NCBI GenBank assembly: GCA_019739295.1 | Contig: JAHHDV010000023.1 | Coordinates: 1 to 49,004, forward strand | Direction of reading: 5' to 3' | Source: Taibaiella sp. | GTDB taxonomy: Bacteria > Bacteroidota > Bacteroidia > Chitinophagales > Chitinophagaceae | DNA length: 49,004 nucleotides | Shown: positions 38,027 to 47,237 of the stretch, in pieces | Position numbering within the stretch: position 1 is the stretch's first letter | Layout: the number at the start of each line of letters is the position of its first letter | Notes under the pieces: generated by a model | What the model saw: only the letters and a program-made list of their open reading frames with translations | What the model was told of the DNA's origin: nothing | The model's database searches: none | Translations under genes and position numbers: made by a program

Positions 38027-38783
38027 TTATTTGGTAACTGTGAATTTGCTTACACCTCTGTTGCCTTCGGTTACAAATTCCAAAGTATAGTTACCGTTTG
38101 GAAGGTCTGCTACCGAAACGCTGAAATGCTGTTCGCCCATTCCTTGCTTACCAAAATCTTTAGTGGCTAAAACTCTTCCTGTCATATCGACGATATTCAC
38201 TTTTGCAGTGGAAGCCTTATCAAATGAATATTTGAAATTCAAATCAGTAGAAACAGGGTTAGGATATACATCGAAACTGAAGTTTTTAGACACATTGAAG
38301 ATAGAAGAAGGTCCGTCTCCAACTTTTTGTATTATTGTAATACAGCTCTGGTCATTGCTTGTATTTGCATCTTCATAAGTGATAGCTGCAGGTCTTGTTC
38401 CTCCCCCTTCTACATTATAGATGATATCACTTTGTGGCATGAGCATAAAGCAAAACTCAAGCGTTTTATCTGAAGTAATGGTATCCTGCGATGCATCGTA
38501 ATAATATAATGCATCCTCATAAGTAACTGATTCTCCTTCTGCAATTGGTCCTTCTGGAACAATTGAGAAAATTTGCTCACCTATTGCATAATAAACAGTA
38601 TCTGTAGTAGTAAGAGCTTCAGGACCCTCATTGCTAAGTGTAACATGGATCCATGCAGTATCCCCAACATATATTGTACCCGGTTCAACGGAAACTTCCA
38701 GCCCCAAATCGATCTCTTTCTGTGCATTTTGCTCCAAGTGCCACCGCACCTAAAAGTGCAAAAGTTGTAAATAATTTTTTCAT
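38027..38783 (-). CDS. T9SS-secreted protein with C-terminal sorting domain, one frameshift
   Basis: An exported protein of 251 residues after deleting one base of T4 (38727-38730). The signal peptide is MKKLFTTFALLGAVALGANAQ. A CARDB/Ig-like beta domain follows (GLEVSVEPGTIYVGDTAWIHV). The C-terminal 80 residues form a type A T9SS sorting domain: VYPNPVSTDLNF...VNIVDMTGRVLATKDF...LPNGNYTLEFVTEGNRG, ending VSKFTVTK. It is a tandem paralogue of the gene at 38905-39725. Its own strong promoter and terminator suggest separate expression. Confidence 0.88.
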
Positions 38784-38820
38784 AAACTTTTTTTTTAAAT
38801 TTTGTGTTATTAAATTTTAC

Positions 38821-38850
38821 CAAAAGTATAATCTTAATTTAACATTTCAA
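38821..38850 (-). promoter_or_regulatory. Promoter of the T9SS cargo gene at 38027-38783
   Basis: On the minus strand TTG (38848-38850), a 19-base spacer and TACTTTTG (38821-38828), matching TAnnTTTG. The leader is AT-rich and ends in a run of A and T before the ATG, typical of highly translated Bacteroidetes genes. Confidence 0.7.
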
Positions 38851-38853
38851 AAT

Positions 38854-38883
38854 AAAAAGGGGCACAAATTTTTGTGCCCCTTT
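38854..38883 (-). terminator. Terminator of the T9SS cargo gene at 38905-39725
   Basis: AAAGGGGCACAAA and TTTGTGCCCCTTT form a perfect 13-bp stem with a 2-base loop. It follows the stop at 38905 by about 21 bases. Confidence 0.88.
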
Positions 38884-38904
38884 CTACTAAGTATTATTAT
38901 AGAA

Positions 38905-39725
38905 TTATTTTGTAACCGTAAATTTACTTACGCCTCTGCTTCCTTCTGTAACAAACTCTAATGTATAGTTACCATTGGGAAGGTCAGCAACAGGAATGGT
39001 AAAGTTTTGATTACCTGAAGCTTGCGTACCGAAATCTTTAGTAAATACGGTACGACCGCTTAGATCCATAATATTTGCTTTTGCACCAGAGGGTTTCTCA
39101 AAGTTATAAGCAAAATTGATTTCATTTTGAGCAGGATTCGGATAGACCTGGATGTTAGAAGTCAGATCAGCAACACTAATAGAAAGAACTCCGTAAGTTG
39201 CGGTAACTGAAGCACCGTTATTTTTCACCCAGATTCCAAGTATCAGGTTCAGAACCTTCTGTAAAATCAGATTCAATGATTAAGTTACCATCTGCATACC
39301 TGGAATACAACGTAAGATCAAAAGTTTGACTGGCATCAGTTGCGATTACGGTATTAACATCTTCTCCGCCTTCACCTGCTCCCCAATACTCACCTTGAAG
39401 AGTATAAGCTACAAACGTATCGACTTCACCTGCACCTAATTCAAATCCGCCTGCGTTCCATGTAACGTTATAGTTACCTCCTGCAGAGCCTAGGAAAATA
39501 CCTCCGACTTGGAGATATATGGTATCTGATGCTGTAATAGCCTCGGTACCAAAATTTTTTAAATTCCACGGCTATGTAAAGAGTATCTCCTTCTGCCAGG
39601 TTTTCATATGAAGCACCATCTTCAGGTAAAAAAACATTTGTAATTCCTAAATCTACTTCAGTTTGTGCATGTGCACCCAATACTACAGCACCTGCAAGCG
39701 CTAATGTTGTAAATAGTTTTTTCAT
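38905..39725 (-). CDS. T9SS-secreted protein with C-terminal sorting domain, two frameshifts
   Basis: A 272-residue exported protein after deleting one base of T6 (39555-39560) and one of C3 (39228-39230). It starts MKKLFTTLALAGAVVLGAHAQ, almost the same signal peptide as its neighbour. A beta domain (FGTEAITASDTIYLQVGG...) follows. It ends with a type A sorting domain (VYPNPAQNEINF...GNYTLEFVTEGSRG, VSKFTVTK). The last 22 residues match the neighbour except for one. Likely a recent duplication of a cell-surface or secreted protein. Function unknown. Confidence 0.87.
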
Positions 39726-39923
39726 TTTTTTTCTTTTTAAATTTTTAAATTAAATACTGTTCGAAGATAGGATGAATTACTTTTCTAAAAAAATATTATA
39801 TCCATAAAATAAAAGACTGATTCTTGTCAAAACAAAAAATAAAAGATTATTTAATCAATATTTTATTCATGAACAAATGAATAATCGGGAGAAATATAAT
39901 AATTCTCATAACTCTTAAAATTA

Positions 39924-40557
39924 TTATAAACTACTGATGTAGTTATCTATCGGGAGTCTTTTATTCAAAGCTTTCCCCAATGTGAACTCATCTGCATACT
40001 CCAGTTCTCCGCCAAATGAGATTCCCCTGGCTATGCTTGTTATCTTTAAGCCGGGGTGCTGTCTCAGCATCCGGGCAATGTAATAGACTGTCGTATCTCC
40101 TTCTATGTTCGGGGACAAAGCCATGATGATTTCAAGGACTTCATTCCTGCTGCATCTTTCATTCAGAAGATCTATGGTCAGCTGATCCGGTCCTATTCCT
40201 TCCAATGGCGCGATCAGTCCCCCCAATACATGGTATACGCCATTGTACTGGCCCGTCGATTCTATACTGATCACATCCCGGATATTCTCTACTACACAGA
40301 TCAGGGACTTATTCCTTGAAGGATGCATGCAGATATTGCAGATTTCCGAATCGGACAGGTTATGGCACTCCCTGCAATACCGGACACCATCGCTCAACTC
40401 CTGTAATGCATTGACCAATAACGAGACCTGGCTTTTGTCCTGCCGGAGCAGATGCAAGACCAACCTCAATGCCGTTTTTTTTTCCAATTCCCGGCAGTTT
40501 TGCAAATTGCAATACTGCTGCTTCTAACCTTTTAGATGAAATAGAGCCGGTTTCCAT
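39924..40557 (-). CDS. recR: Recombination mediator RecR, one frameshift
   Basis: RecR of the RecFOR pathway, which loads RecA on gapped DNA. It starts METGSISSKRLEAAVLQFAKLPGIGKKTALRL, with the helix-hairpin-helix. The zinc site CRECHNLSDSEICNIC and the Toprim domain (SLICVVENIRDVISIES...) follow. One extra base in T9 (40475-40483) breaks it; removal gives 210 residues, the usual length. Divergent from the VWA gene, with a shared promoter region between them. The frameshift is probably a sequence error. Confidence 0.94.
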
Positions 40558-40567
40558 AAATATTCTT

Positions 40568-40615
40568 CAAAGGTACTAAGATATTCACATTATACGTTTA
40601 ATAAATGTACCTTTG
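40568..40615. promoter_or_regulatory. Divergent promoters of recR and the VWA gene
   Basis: CAAAGGTA (40568-40575) is TACCTTTG on the minus strand, 11 bases before the recR ATG. A second TACCTTTG on the plus strand (40608-40615) lies 40 bases before the VWA start. The -33 elements are not obvious for either. Confidence 0.5.
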
Positions 40616-40654
40616 ATATCTTTTCAGAATAAACGCTAAACTCATTCAGACACA

Positions 40655-42600
40655 TTGCTTCAATCCAGATTTTCATTCATATTTTCTGTCCTTCTATTGC
40701 TGATCTGCCATATTGCTTTTCGGTCAGAAAACGAAACCTACCCGGATCCTTTTCTTAGTGGATGGCAGTAGCAGTATGCATGACACCTGGCTGAACGAAA
40801 AAAAGCAGATACACCGCTGCACAGGAGCTGATCAGCGCGATCATAGACAGTGTCAATGCAGTCAACCCAAATGTAGAATACGGGTTAAGGGTATTCGGGG
40901 CACACTACCCCGTTGAAAAGAACATTTGCTATGATTCAAGACTGGAAGTCCCGTTTGCCAGGGCCAACAAGGAACAGGTAAAAGGCAGGTTACAATATAT
41001 TTTTCCAAAAGGCGTATCACCCATTGCCTTTTCCCTGGAAAAAGCGGCATTGGAAGATATCAACGATTTGCGCTATGCATATAGTATCATCCTGGTTACA
41101 GACGGGGGGGAAAGCTGCAATGGAAGCATCTGTGAGGTCATGGAACGCGTAGTCAATTATAAGATCAGCTTCCAGCCTTATATCGTCAGCCTGCTGGACT
41201 ACGAACCCTTGCGCAAAGAGTATGAATGTATGGGTAAATATATGATCGTAGAGGATAATGAGGATTTCGAACCTGTTATCTCTGCCATCATGAATAACAA
41301 CAATTATTTCAAAGCTGATGAAAACACGAAATACATTCCGCCGGTAGCAACGACCGAACCCGTAGATACACCTGAAACCAGAGAGCCTGTGGTAACAAAA
41401 GCGGATACACCGGAGGTCGTGCATATAGATACGCCTGCCGTTACCAAAGTGGATACGCCTGAGACAATAGTGAAAGAACCTGAAAAGACATACGAAACAG
41501 TCAGCAAAATCTCTTATGCCGGAATACCCAAACCGAGATTCCAGGTCATGAAATCCATTTTCATTTATCCAAAGGTTGCTGTCCCAAAATTAAAGCCGAT
41601 AGCTTATACAGAAGAACCTGAAGTAAAGCCTATCCCGGAACCCAAAAAGCAGGCGGCGATACCACCTATCGCTGTAGTAATGCCGGAAAAAACACTGGCG
41701 TATGCCCAGCCTGTATACCATACCGATAGAAGACAAGATCAGGGTAAGGAAACTGCCCAAGGTCAGTGTCCCTGAAGAGCCTATTGTCAATCAGCCTCCG
41801 CCAAAACAAAAAATCGATCAGGATCCTACCGTCACTTCCGTTCAGAATGAGAATACAACAGATCCCGGTACTGTCCAGATTTATTTTACCAATGGCAAGG
41901 GAAAATACTACAACTCCTCCCCAAAGATTATCATCAGGGACATGAAGACGAACAAAGAGGTCTACAATGATGTCAGGGGAACAGACATGAAAGGCAACCC
42001 CGAGACCCTTTCATTTCCGGACGGAACATATGAGGTCGTTTTCTGTAAGTTCGGGCAGAAAAGCTGATTTCACTATTGAAAAAGGCTTCCACAAAAAAGT
42101 TGAAATCGTGGTAGGCTATGGTTTCACTGAGCTTCAGGTATTTGGGAACCAACGAAGCTCCCCGTAATTATATCGCTGTCGTGAGCCAGCGGTTTCAATT
42201 CAAACTTCCAGGCTGTAGACCAGCCTACTGAAATTGTCCTTACATATGAAGCGTCCAATTACCATATTGAGGTCAATACCTTACCCCCTATGATCCTTAA
42301 CCTGGTCATGGAATTCGACAACAACTATACGGTAGATATTCCCAAAGAAGGAACGATTCAGATTATGAATGAGGAAGACCTGGGACGAATAGATTTCTTC
42401 CATAAGACCGCCACCAGCGTCCTCAGGTTTTACGAGATGAATATTTACGGGGATACAGAATACCAGAAGGCAAAATTTCTACCCGGGAATTACCAGGTAA
42501 AATATACCATCAAAGATCCGGCTACCGGCCAGTTTCAGAAAACAGGATGAAAGAGTTCAACCTTCGCTCCAATCAAAACTTAGAACTTACTTTAGATTAA
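40655..42600 (+). CDS. Secreted VWA-domain protein with C-terminal beta repeats, multiple frameshifts
   Basis: An exported protein of about 645 residues once frames are joined. It starts at a TTG (40655) with signal peptide MLQSRFSFIFSVLLLLICHI. A von Willebrand A domain has the MIDAS motif DGSSS (in LFLVDGSSSMHD) and VTDGGES. A Thr/Pro-rich linker with DTPE repeats follows. Two similar beta-sandwich domains (VQIYFTNGKGKYYN... and TIQIMNEEDLGRIDF...) end the protein. Breaks lie at T4 (40717), A7 (40798), C2 (41718), A4 (42059), G3 (42144), C2 (42186) and near 42539-42546. A histidine kinase gene follows after 14 bases. Such frameshift density is unusual and is treated as error, but decay is possible. 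Confidence 0.7.
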
Positions 42601-42614
42601 AAATCAAAGGCAAT

Positions 42615-43580
42615 ATGAAATGGGGCAATGCTACATACTTTGCTTTACTGATATATATCATAGCATCTATATTCTTCTGGGGTATCACTTTGCAGAAGCA
42701 GAACAACCTCATTACAGAATACGAGCTGGAATTACTGGCCAGCCAAAACAAAAACCTGGGTTATATCCTCACCGATAAGGAGAAGGAAAATGAGATCTAC
42801 GAAAGAAAGAAAAACAGGACCCTGCAATATATCGGGGAAGGTGCAGTGTTCATCATCATCACTTCGTTGGCAGGATTTATCCTATACAGCAATATCCGGA
42901 AGAACAGGCAGCTTTCTGACCTGCAGAACAACTTTATGCTCAGTGTCACCCATGAGTTAAAATCACCGATAGCAGGGGTCAAGCTCAATCTCCAGACCCT
43001 GAAAAGGCCCGATATCCCGGAGGATAAAAAGGAAATGCTGATCCAGAGATCCCTCAGTGAAGCCGACAGGCTGAATGACCTGTGCAATAACCTGCTTCTG
43101 GCTACCCAGATGGAAGGCAAAAGGGCTATTTTCAATTTTGAAATTATTGATTTTTCGGGATTATGTACGGAATGTGTAGAGGATCATATGGCCAGATCCC
43201 ATCATGAACTGCTGGAAGATATCCAGCCTGGGATTTCCATCCGGGGAGATCTGCTGATGTGGAAAATTGCGATCAACAACCTGATAGAAAATGCCATCAA
43301 ATACAGTATCAGGGAAAGCACGATCCTCGTATCCCTGGACAAAGAAGATGACCAGATCATACTGAGTGTAGCAGATCAGGGTATGGGCATATCGGATGAG
43401 GAGAAAACCAAAATATTTGATAAGTTCTACAGAATAGGTAATGAGAACAGCCGCAGGACCAAAGGTACCGGTTTGGGACTTTACCTGACAGCGGAAATCA
43501 TCAGGCATCATGATGCCAGCATCACGGTCAAAGACAATACACCACAGGGATCTATTTTTGAAATTACAATTCCCGTTTAA
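42615..43580 (+). CDS. Sensor histidine kinase, orphan
   Basis: A 321-residue kinase. Two membrane helices (about 8-25 and 77-92) flank a short periplasmic loop of about 50 residues with coiled-coil character (ITEYELELLASQNKN). The H box SVTHELKSP has the phosphorylated His near 113. The N box NLIENAIKYS and G boxes DQGMGIS and GTGLGLYL follow. No response regulator lies beside it. It follows the VWA gene by 14 bases, so the VWA protein may feed a signal to it. Intact. Confidence 0.93.
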   Translation: MKWGNATYFALLIYIIASIFFWGITLQKQNNLITEYELELLASQNKNLGYILTDKEKENEIYERKKNRTLQYIGEGAVFIIITSLAGFILYSNIRKNRQLSDLQNNFMLSVTHELKSPIAGVKLNLQTLKRPDIPEDKKEMLIQRSLSEADRLNDLCNNLLLATQMEGKRAIFNFEIIDFSGLCTECVEDHMARSHHELLEDIQPGISIRGDLLMWKIAINNLIENAIKYSIRESTILVSLDKEDDQIILSVADQGMGISDEEKTKIFDKFYRIGNENSRRTKGTGLGLYLTAEIIRHHDASITVKDNTPQGSIFEITIPV

Positions 43581-43621
43581 AATCATCATTCATTACATTT
43601 CCATAATAATAACCAGTAAAG

Positions 43622-45871
43622 ATGAACATAGCCAACCGAATAGCATTACAGACCCAAACATCCGTTCCATCCACCCTTGCCGTACTGGCACTCCTGTCAG
43701 AAGGAGCTACCATACCTTTTATCGCACGATACAGAAAAGATAAAACAGGCAACCTGGATGAAGTCCATATCCAGCAAATACAGGAAATACATAAAGACCT
43801 CTTAGCCTTCGACGAACGAAAAGCATTCATCTTAAAGACAATAGATGAACAGGGGAAGCTGACACAGGAACTCAGCGATAAGATTGAAGCCGCCACACAG
43901 CTTTATCAATTAGAAGATATCTATCTGCCTTACAAGCCAAAAAGAAGGACCAAAGCCCAGATAGCCCGGGAGAATGGCCTTGAGCCTCTGGCAAAACTGC
44001 TCATGGAACAAGGGAGTGCAGACCCGGAAGCGGCCGCTGAAGCTTATATCAATGACCAGGTCAGGGATGTGCCTGCCGCATTGCAAGGCGCAAGAGAGAT
44101 TATTTCCGAGCAGATCAATGAAGATGCTGTATACCGGGAAGGCCTCAGGAAAATCTTTGAGAAAGAGGCACAAATAAGCTCTGCGGTTGTAGCGGGGAAT
44201 GAAGAGAAAGGCGCTAAATTCAAAGACTATTTTGAATTCTCCGAATCCATTTCCACGATACCTTCTCATCGTCTTCTGGCCGTTATGCGGGGGTTTATGG
44301 AAGGCATATTAAGGATGACCATTGCACCTGAAGAAGAGCGTACCCTGACTTACCTGGAAGAGCATATCATCACCAATACGGATAGTACTGCCCTGCCTCA
44401 CATCCGGAAGGCAATAAAAGATGCATACAAAAGGTTGTTACAACCTTCATTGGAGACCGAATTCAGGAACCTGCTCAAAGTCAGGGCAGATGAAGAAGCC
44501 ATACAGGTATTTGCGGACAACCTGAAGCAGCTCCTGCTGAGCGCCCCATTAGGGGAGAAAATAGTCTTGTCTATTGATCCCGGTTACCGCACCGGCTGTA
44601 AAGTAGTGGTACTGGATGAAAAAGGAGACCTGCTGGCTAATGATATTATCTATGTGCATGAGCAGAATTTCAGATTAGAGGAAGCGGCTGCAAAGATCCG
44701 GAAGCTGGTACAAAGCTTCAGGGTGCAGGCATTTGCTATAGGAGATGGTACTGCCGGCAGGGAGACAGAGCAGTTCGTAAAATCGCTCAATCTGAATCTT
44801 CCTGTTTACCTGGTGAATGAAGATGGCGCCTCCATCTATTCCGCAAGCGAAATAGCCAGGGAAGAATTCCCGGATTATGATATCACGGTGAGGGGTTCGG
44901 TAAGTATCGGCCGCAGACTGAAAGACCCGCTTGCAGAGCTGGTAAAGATTGACCCCAAAAGTATTGGTGTGGGTCAGTACCAGCATGACGTCAATCAATT
45001 CAGGCTGAAAGAAAAACTGGATCAGACTGTAGAAAGCTGTGTCAATGCCGTAGGTGTCAACCTGAATACCGCAGGCAAGCACCTCTTGAGCTATATATCC
45101 GGGATCGGGCCTTCACTGGCAGAGAACATCGTTTCCTACCGGAAGGACAACGGCCAGTTCAAAAACAGGAAAGAGCTCCTGAAAGTTCCCAGGTTAGGTG
45201 TAAAAGTATATGAACAGTGTGCCGGATTCCTGAAAGTGGTGAATGGAGAAGACCCTCTGGACAATAGTTCTGTACATCCGGAATCATATCATGTAGTGTA
45301 TAAGATGGCAGACCGGGCTGGTATCTCCGTCGGGCAACTGATCGGGAACCAAACCGTATTAGAGGGACTTAACCCCAGGGAATTTATCTATGAAGATACA
45401 GGGGCACACACCGTAAATGATATCATTAGAGAGCTTAAAAAACCGGGATTGGACCCACGCGAGCACATCCAGCAATTTGAATTCGCTTCAATTTATAAAA
45501 TAGATGATGTAACAGCCGGCTCTGTCCTTCCGGGTATTGTCACCAATATTACCAAATTCGGTGCTTTCGTAGATATTGGTGTGAAGCAGGATGGCCTTGT
45601 TCACGTTTCTGAGATCGCCAACAGGTATATTTCTGATCCGGCTGAAGCCCTGAAGCTCAATCAAAAAGTCCTGGTTAAAGTTCTGGAAGTAGACATTGAC
45701 AGAAGCAGGATATCTCTTTCTATCAAGCAGGCGCTTGCGGAAGAAGGGCAGAAAAGCAGTCCCAAACCGAAATCCAAACACCCGGAAAGTAAGAAACAAA
45801 ACAAACCGGAGAAAATCAGCACGCAAAACTGGTTCTCTTCCCTGGAATCCCTTAAATCTAAATTAAAATAA
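43622..45871 (+). CDS. tex: Tex family RNA-binding transcription accessory protein
   Basis: A 749-residue protein. The N-terminal Tex region (RIALQTQTSVPSTLAVLALLSEGATIPFIARYRKDKTGNLDE) is followed by the YqgF-like domain (VLSIDPGYRTGCKVVVLD), helix-hairpin-helix repeats (ISGIGPSLAENIVSYRK, LLKVPRLGVKVYEQCAGFL) and a C-terminal S1 RNA-binding domain (GSVLPGIVTNITKFGAFVDIGVKQDGLVHVSE). The tail is Lys/Ser/Pro-rich. Tex proteins influence transcription and RNA turnover. Uninterrupted over 2.2 kb, unlike nearby genes. Confidence 0.96.
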   Translation: MNIANRIALQTQTSVPSTLAVLALLSEGATIPFIARYRKDKTGNLDEVHIQQIQEIHKDLLAFDERKAFILKTIDEQGKLTQELSDKIEAATQLYQLEDIYLPYKPKRRTKAQIARENGLEPLAKLLMEQGSADPEAAAEAYINDQVRDVPAALQGAREIISEQINEDAVYREGLRKIFEKEAQISSAVVAGNEEKGAKFKDYFEFSESISTIPSHRLLAVMRGFMEGILRMTIAPEEERTLTYLEEHIITNTDSTALPHIRKAIKDAYKRLLQPSLETEFRNLLKVRADEEAIQVFADNLKQLLLSAPLGEKIVLSIDPGYRTGCKVVVLDEKGDLLANDIIYVHEQNFRLEEAAAKIRKLVQSFRVQAFAIGDGTAGRETEQFVKSLNLNLPVYLVNEDGASIYSASEIAREEFPDYDITVRGSVSIGRRLKDPLAELVKIDPKSIGVGQYQHDVNQFRLKEKLDQTVESCVNAVGVNLNTAGKHLLSYISGIGPSLAENIVSYRKDNGQFKNRKELLKVPRLGVKVYEQCAGFLKVVNGEDPLDNSSVHPESYHVVYKMADRAGISVGQLIGNQTVLEGLNPREFIYEDTGAHTVNDIIRELKKPGLDPREHIQQFEFASIYKIDDVTAGSVLPGIVTNITKFGAFVDIGVKQDGLVHVSEIANRYISDPAEALKLNQKVLVKVLEVDIDRSRISLSIKQALAEEGQKSSPKPKSKHPESKKQNKPEKISTQNWFSSLESLKSKLK

Positions 45872-45923
45872 CCCGGATGACAGTGCTCTTTGACCGGCAT
45901 TTATAGCGTAATGATCACGAATG

Positions 45924-45951
45924 ATCCCGGAGGTTATCTTCCGGGATTTTT
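45924..45951 (+). terminator. Terminator of tex
   Basis: ATCCCGGA and TCCGGGAT form an 8-bp stem around an 8-base loop, followed by T4. It lies 53 bases beyond the tex stop. Confidence 0.8.
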
Positions 45952-46025
45952 GCATACAGCAACGTCCCGTGTATTGTCTGTATCCAATCAGCATAGAAAG
46001 TGTCAGTGGTTGATGTTATCCATAG

Positions 46026-46063
46026 AAAAGGAACGATGTTCAGGCCTGAACATCGTTCCTTTT
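46026..46063. repeat. 38-bp perfect palindrome
   Basis: The arm AAAAGGAACGATGTTCAGG (46026-46044) is exactly reverse-complemented in 46045-46063 with no spacer. It could be a second, bidirectional terminator because each arm is flanked by a T-run on one strand. A binding site for a dimeric protein is also possible. Confidence 0.75.
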
Positions 46064-46161
46064 TATACCTGCGATACCTTATGGTAAACTTATTTCTCAG
46101 GACGTCAGTTTAAAGCCGAGTACGAATATGACGGCTATCAGGCTTGAACCGGCACTGCATA

Positions 46162-46193
46162 TTGCTTTAATCATTTGAATAATCTTACCTTTG
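46162..46193 (+). promoter_or_regulatory. gldB promoter
   Basis: TTG (46162-46164), a 21-base spacer and TACCTTTG (46186-46193), an exact TAnnTTTG. The start would lie about 15 bases before the gldB ATG at 46216. Confidence 0.62.
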
Positions 46194-46215
46194 TGGCTTT
46201 AAAAAATCATAACAG

Positions 46216-47226
46216 ATGAGACATGTTTATGTTCTGGCGGGTATTTGGTGTATGGTATGGCTGCACTCTTGTTCCGGTCCTGCGGGTAAAGACATCCGGG
46301 ATGTAAAAGTAGATGTATCCTTTTCAGACTTACATTTGGACCTGGCCGGTCTGGACACGCAGCATGTGCCGTCATCTATCCGGCATTTACAGGAAAAGTA
46401 CGGACATTTTTTACCGTTCTTTCTCAGTGAAATAGCTGCTCTGGATACTTCCAATGGCTACTCGGATACCATGGTGAGCATGTTCTTCACCTACAGAGAC
46501 CTCAGGAATCTTCACGATACGGTAGCTCAGGTCTTTAGCAATACAAAAGAAATCAGGCAGCAGCTCACTACCCTGTTCAAACACATCAGGGCTGGTGATA
46601 CCAGCCTCACGATACCGAAACATGTCATCTTCTACACTTCCGGTCTGCATCATGTGGCTTTCACCTATGAAGATACTATTTTGGGCATTGGCCTGGATCG
46701 CTTTTTCGGTTCAGGATTCTGGCCTTATGAAGCGATGAACTATCCCCAATATGTAACCCGGAACCTCATTATTGACCATATTCCTATAGAAGCTGCCAAA
46801 ACGATCTTTCACAATAAATATGGCATCAGCTACGAGGATAAAAACCTCCTGGACCTGATGATCCAGGAAGGTAAGATGCTGTATTTCCTGCGGACTGTGC
46901 TTCCTGATTTCAGTGATGAACAAATATTGGGATACACACCCGGGCAATTAAAATGGTGTGCAGAAAATGAAGTCTATATCTATAAGTTCTTTACAGACCA
47001 GAACCTGTTCTATGAAAAGTCTCCTACCAGGATCATGCGCTATATCGCACCTGCGCCTACTTCTATGGGTATGCCGGACCAGAGCCCCGGCAGGACGGGC
47101 GCTTATATAGGATACCAGATCATCAGGTCCTATGCAGAGAAGACAGGAAAAAGCCTATACGAAATATTACATACGGATAATACGCAAGAAATCTTTAATA
47201 CTGCAAAATATAAACCGAAACGTTAA
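46216..47226 (+). CDS. gldB: GldB-like gliding motility lipoprotein
   Basis: A 336-residue lipoprotein. Signal sequence MRHVYVLAGIWCMVWLHSC ends in a lipobox-type Cys. The GldB-like region ILGIGLDRFFGSGFWPYEAMNYPQYVTRNLIIDHIPIEAAKTIF and the later block ILGYTPGQLKWCAENEVYIYKFFTDQNLFYE carry the conserved motifs; it ends GAYIGYQIIRSYAEKTGKSLYEIL. GldB is needed for gliding and T9SS-linked functions in Flavobacterium. In this family a gldC gene often follows; here a DUF3078 gene follows instead. Two T9SS cargo genes lie in the window. Confidence 0.78.
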   Translation: MRHVYVLAGIWCMVWLHSCSGPAGKDIRDVKVDVSFSDLHLDLAGLDTQHVPSSIRHLQEKYGHFLPFFLSEIAALDTSNGYSDTMVSMFFTYRDLRNLHDTVAQVFSNTKEIRQQLTTLFKHIRAGDTSLTIPKHVIFYTSGLHHVAFTYEDTILGIGLDRFFGSGFWPYEAMNYPQYVTRNLIIDHIPIEAAKTIFHNKYGISYEDKNLLDLMIQEGKMLYFLRTVLPDFSDEQILGYTPGQLKWCAENEVYIYKFFTDQNLFYEKSPTRIMRYIAPAPTSMGMPDQSPGRTGAYIGYQIIRSYAEKTGKSLYEILHTDNTQEIFNTAKYKPKR

Positions 47227-47237
47227 TCCATACACAT

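Larger units (their letters stand above)
45872..46215. other. Intergenic region between tex and gldB
   Basis: A 344-base gap with two hairpins (45924-45951 and 46026-46063) and a promoter at 46162-46193. No gene is supported. Confidence 0.6.
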
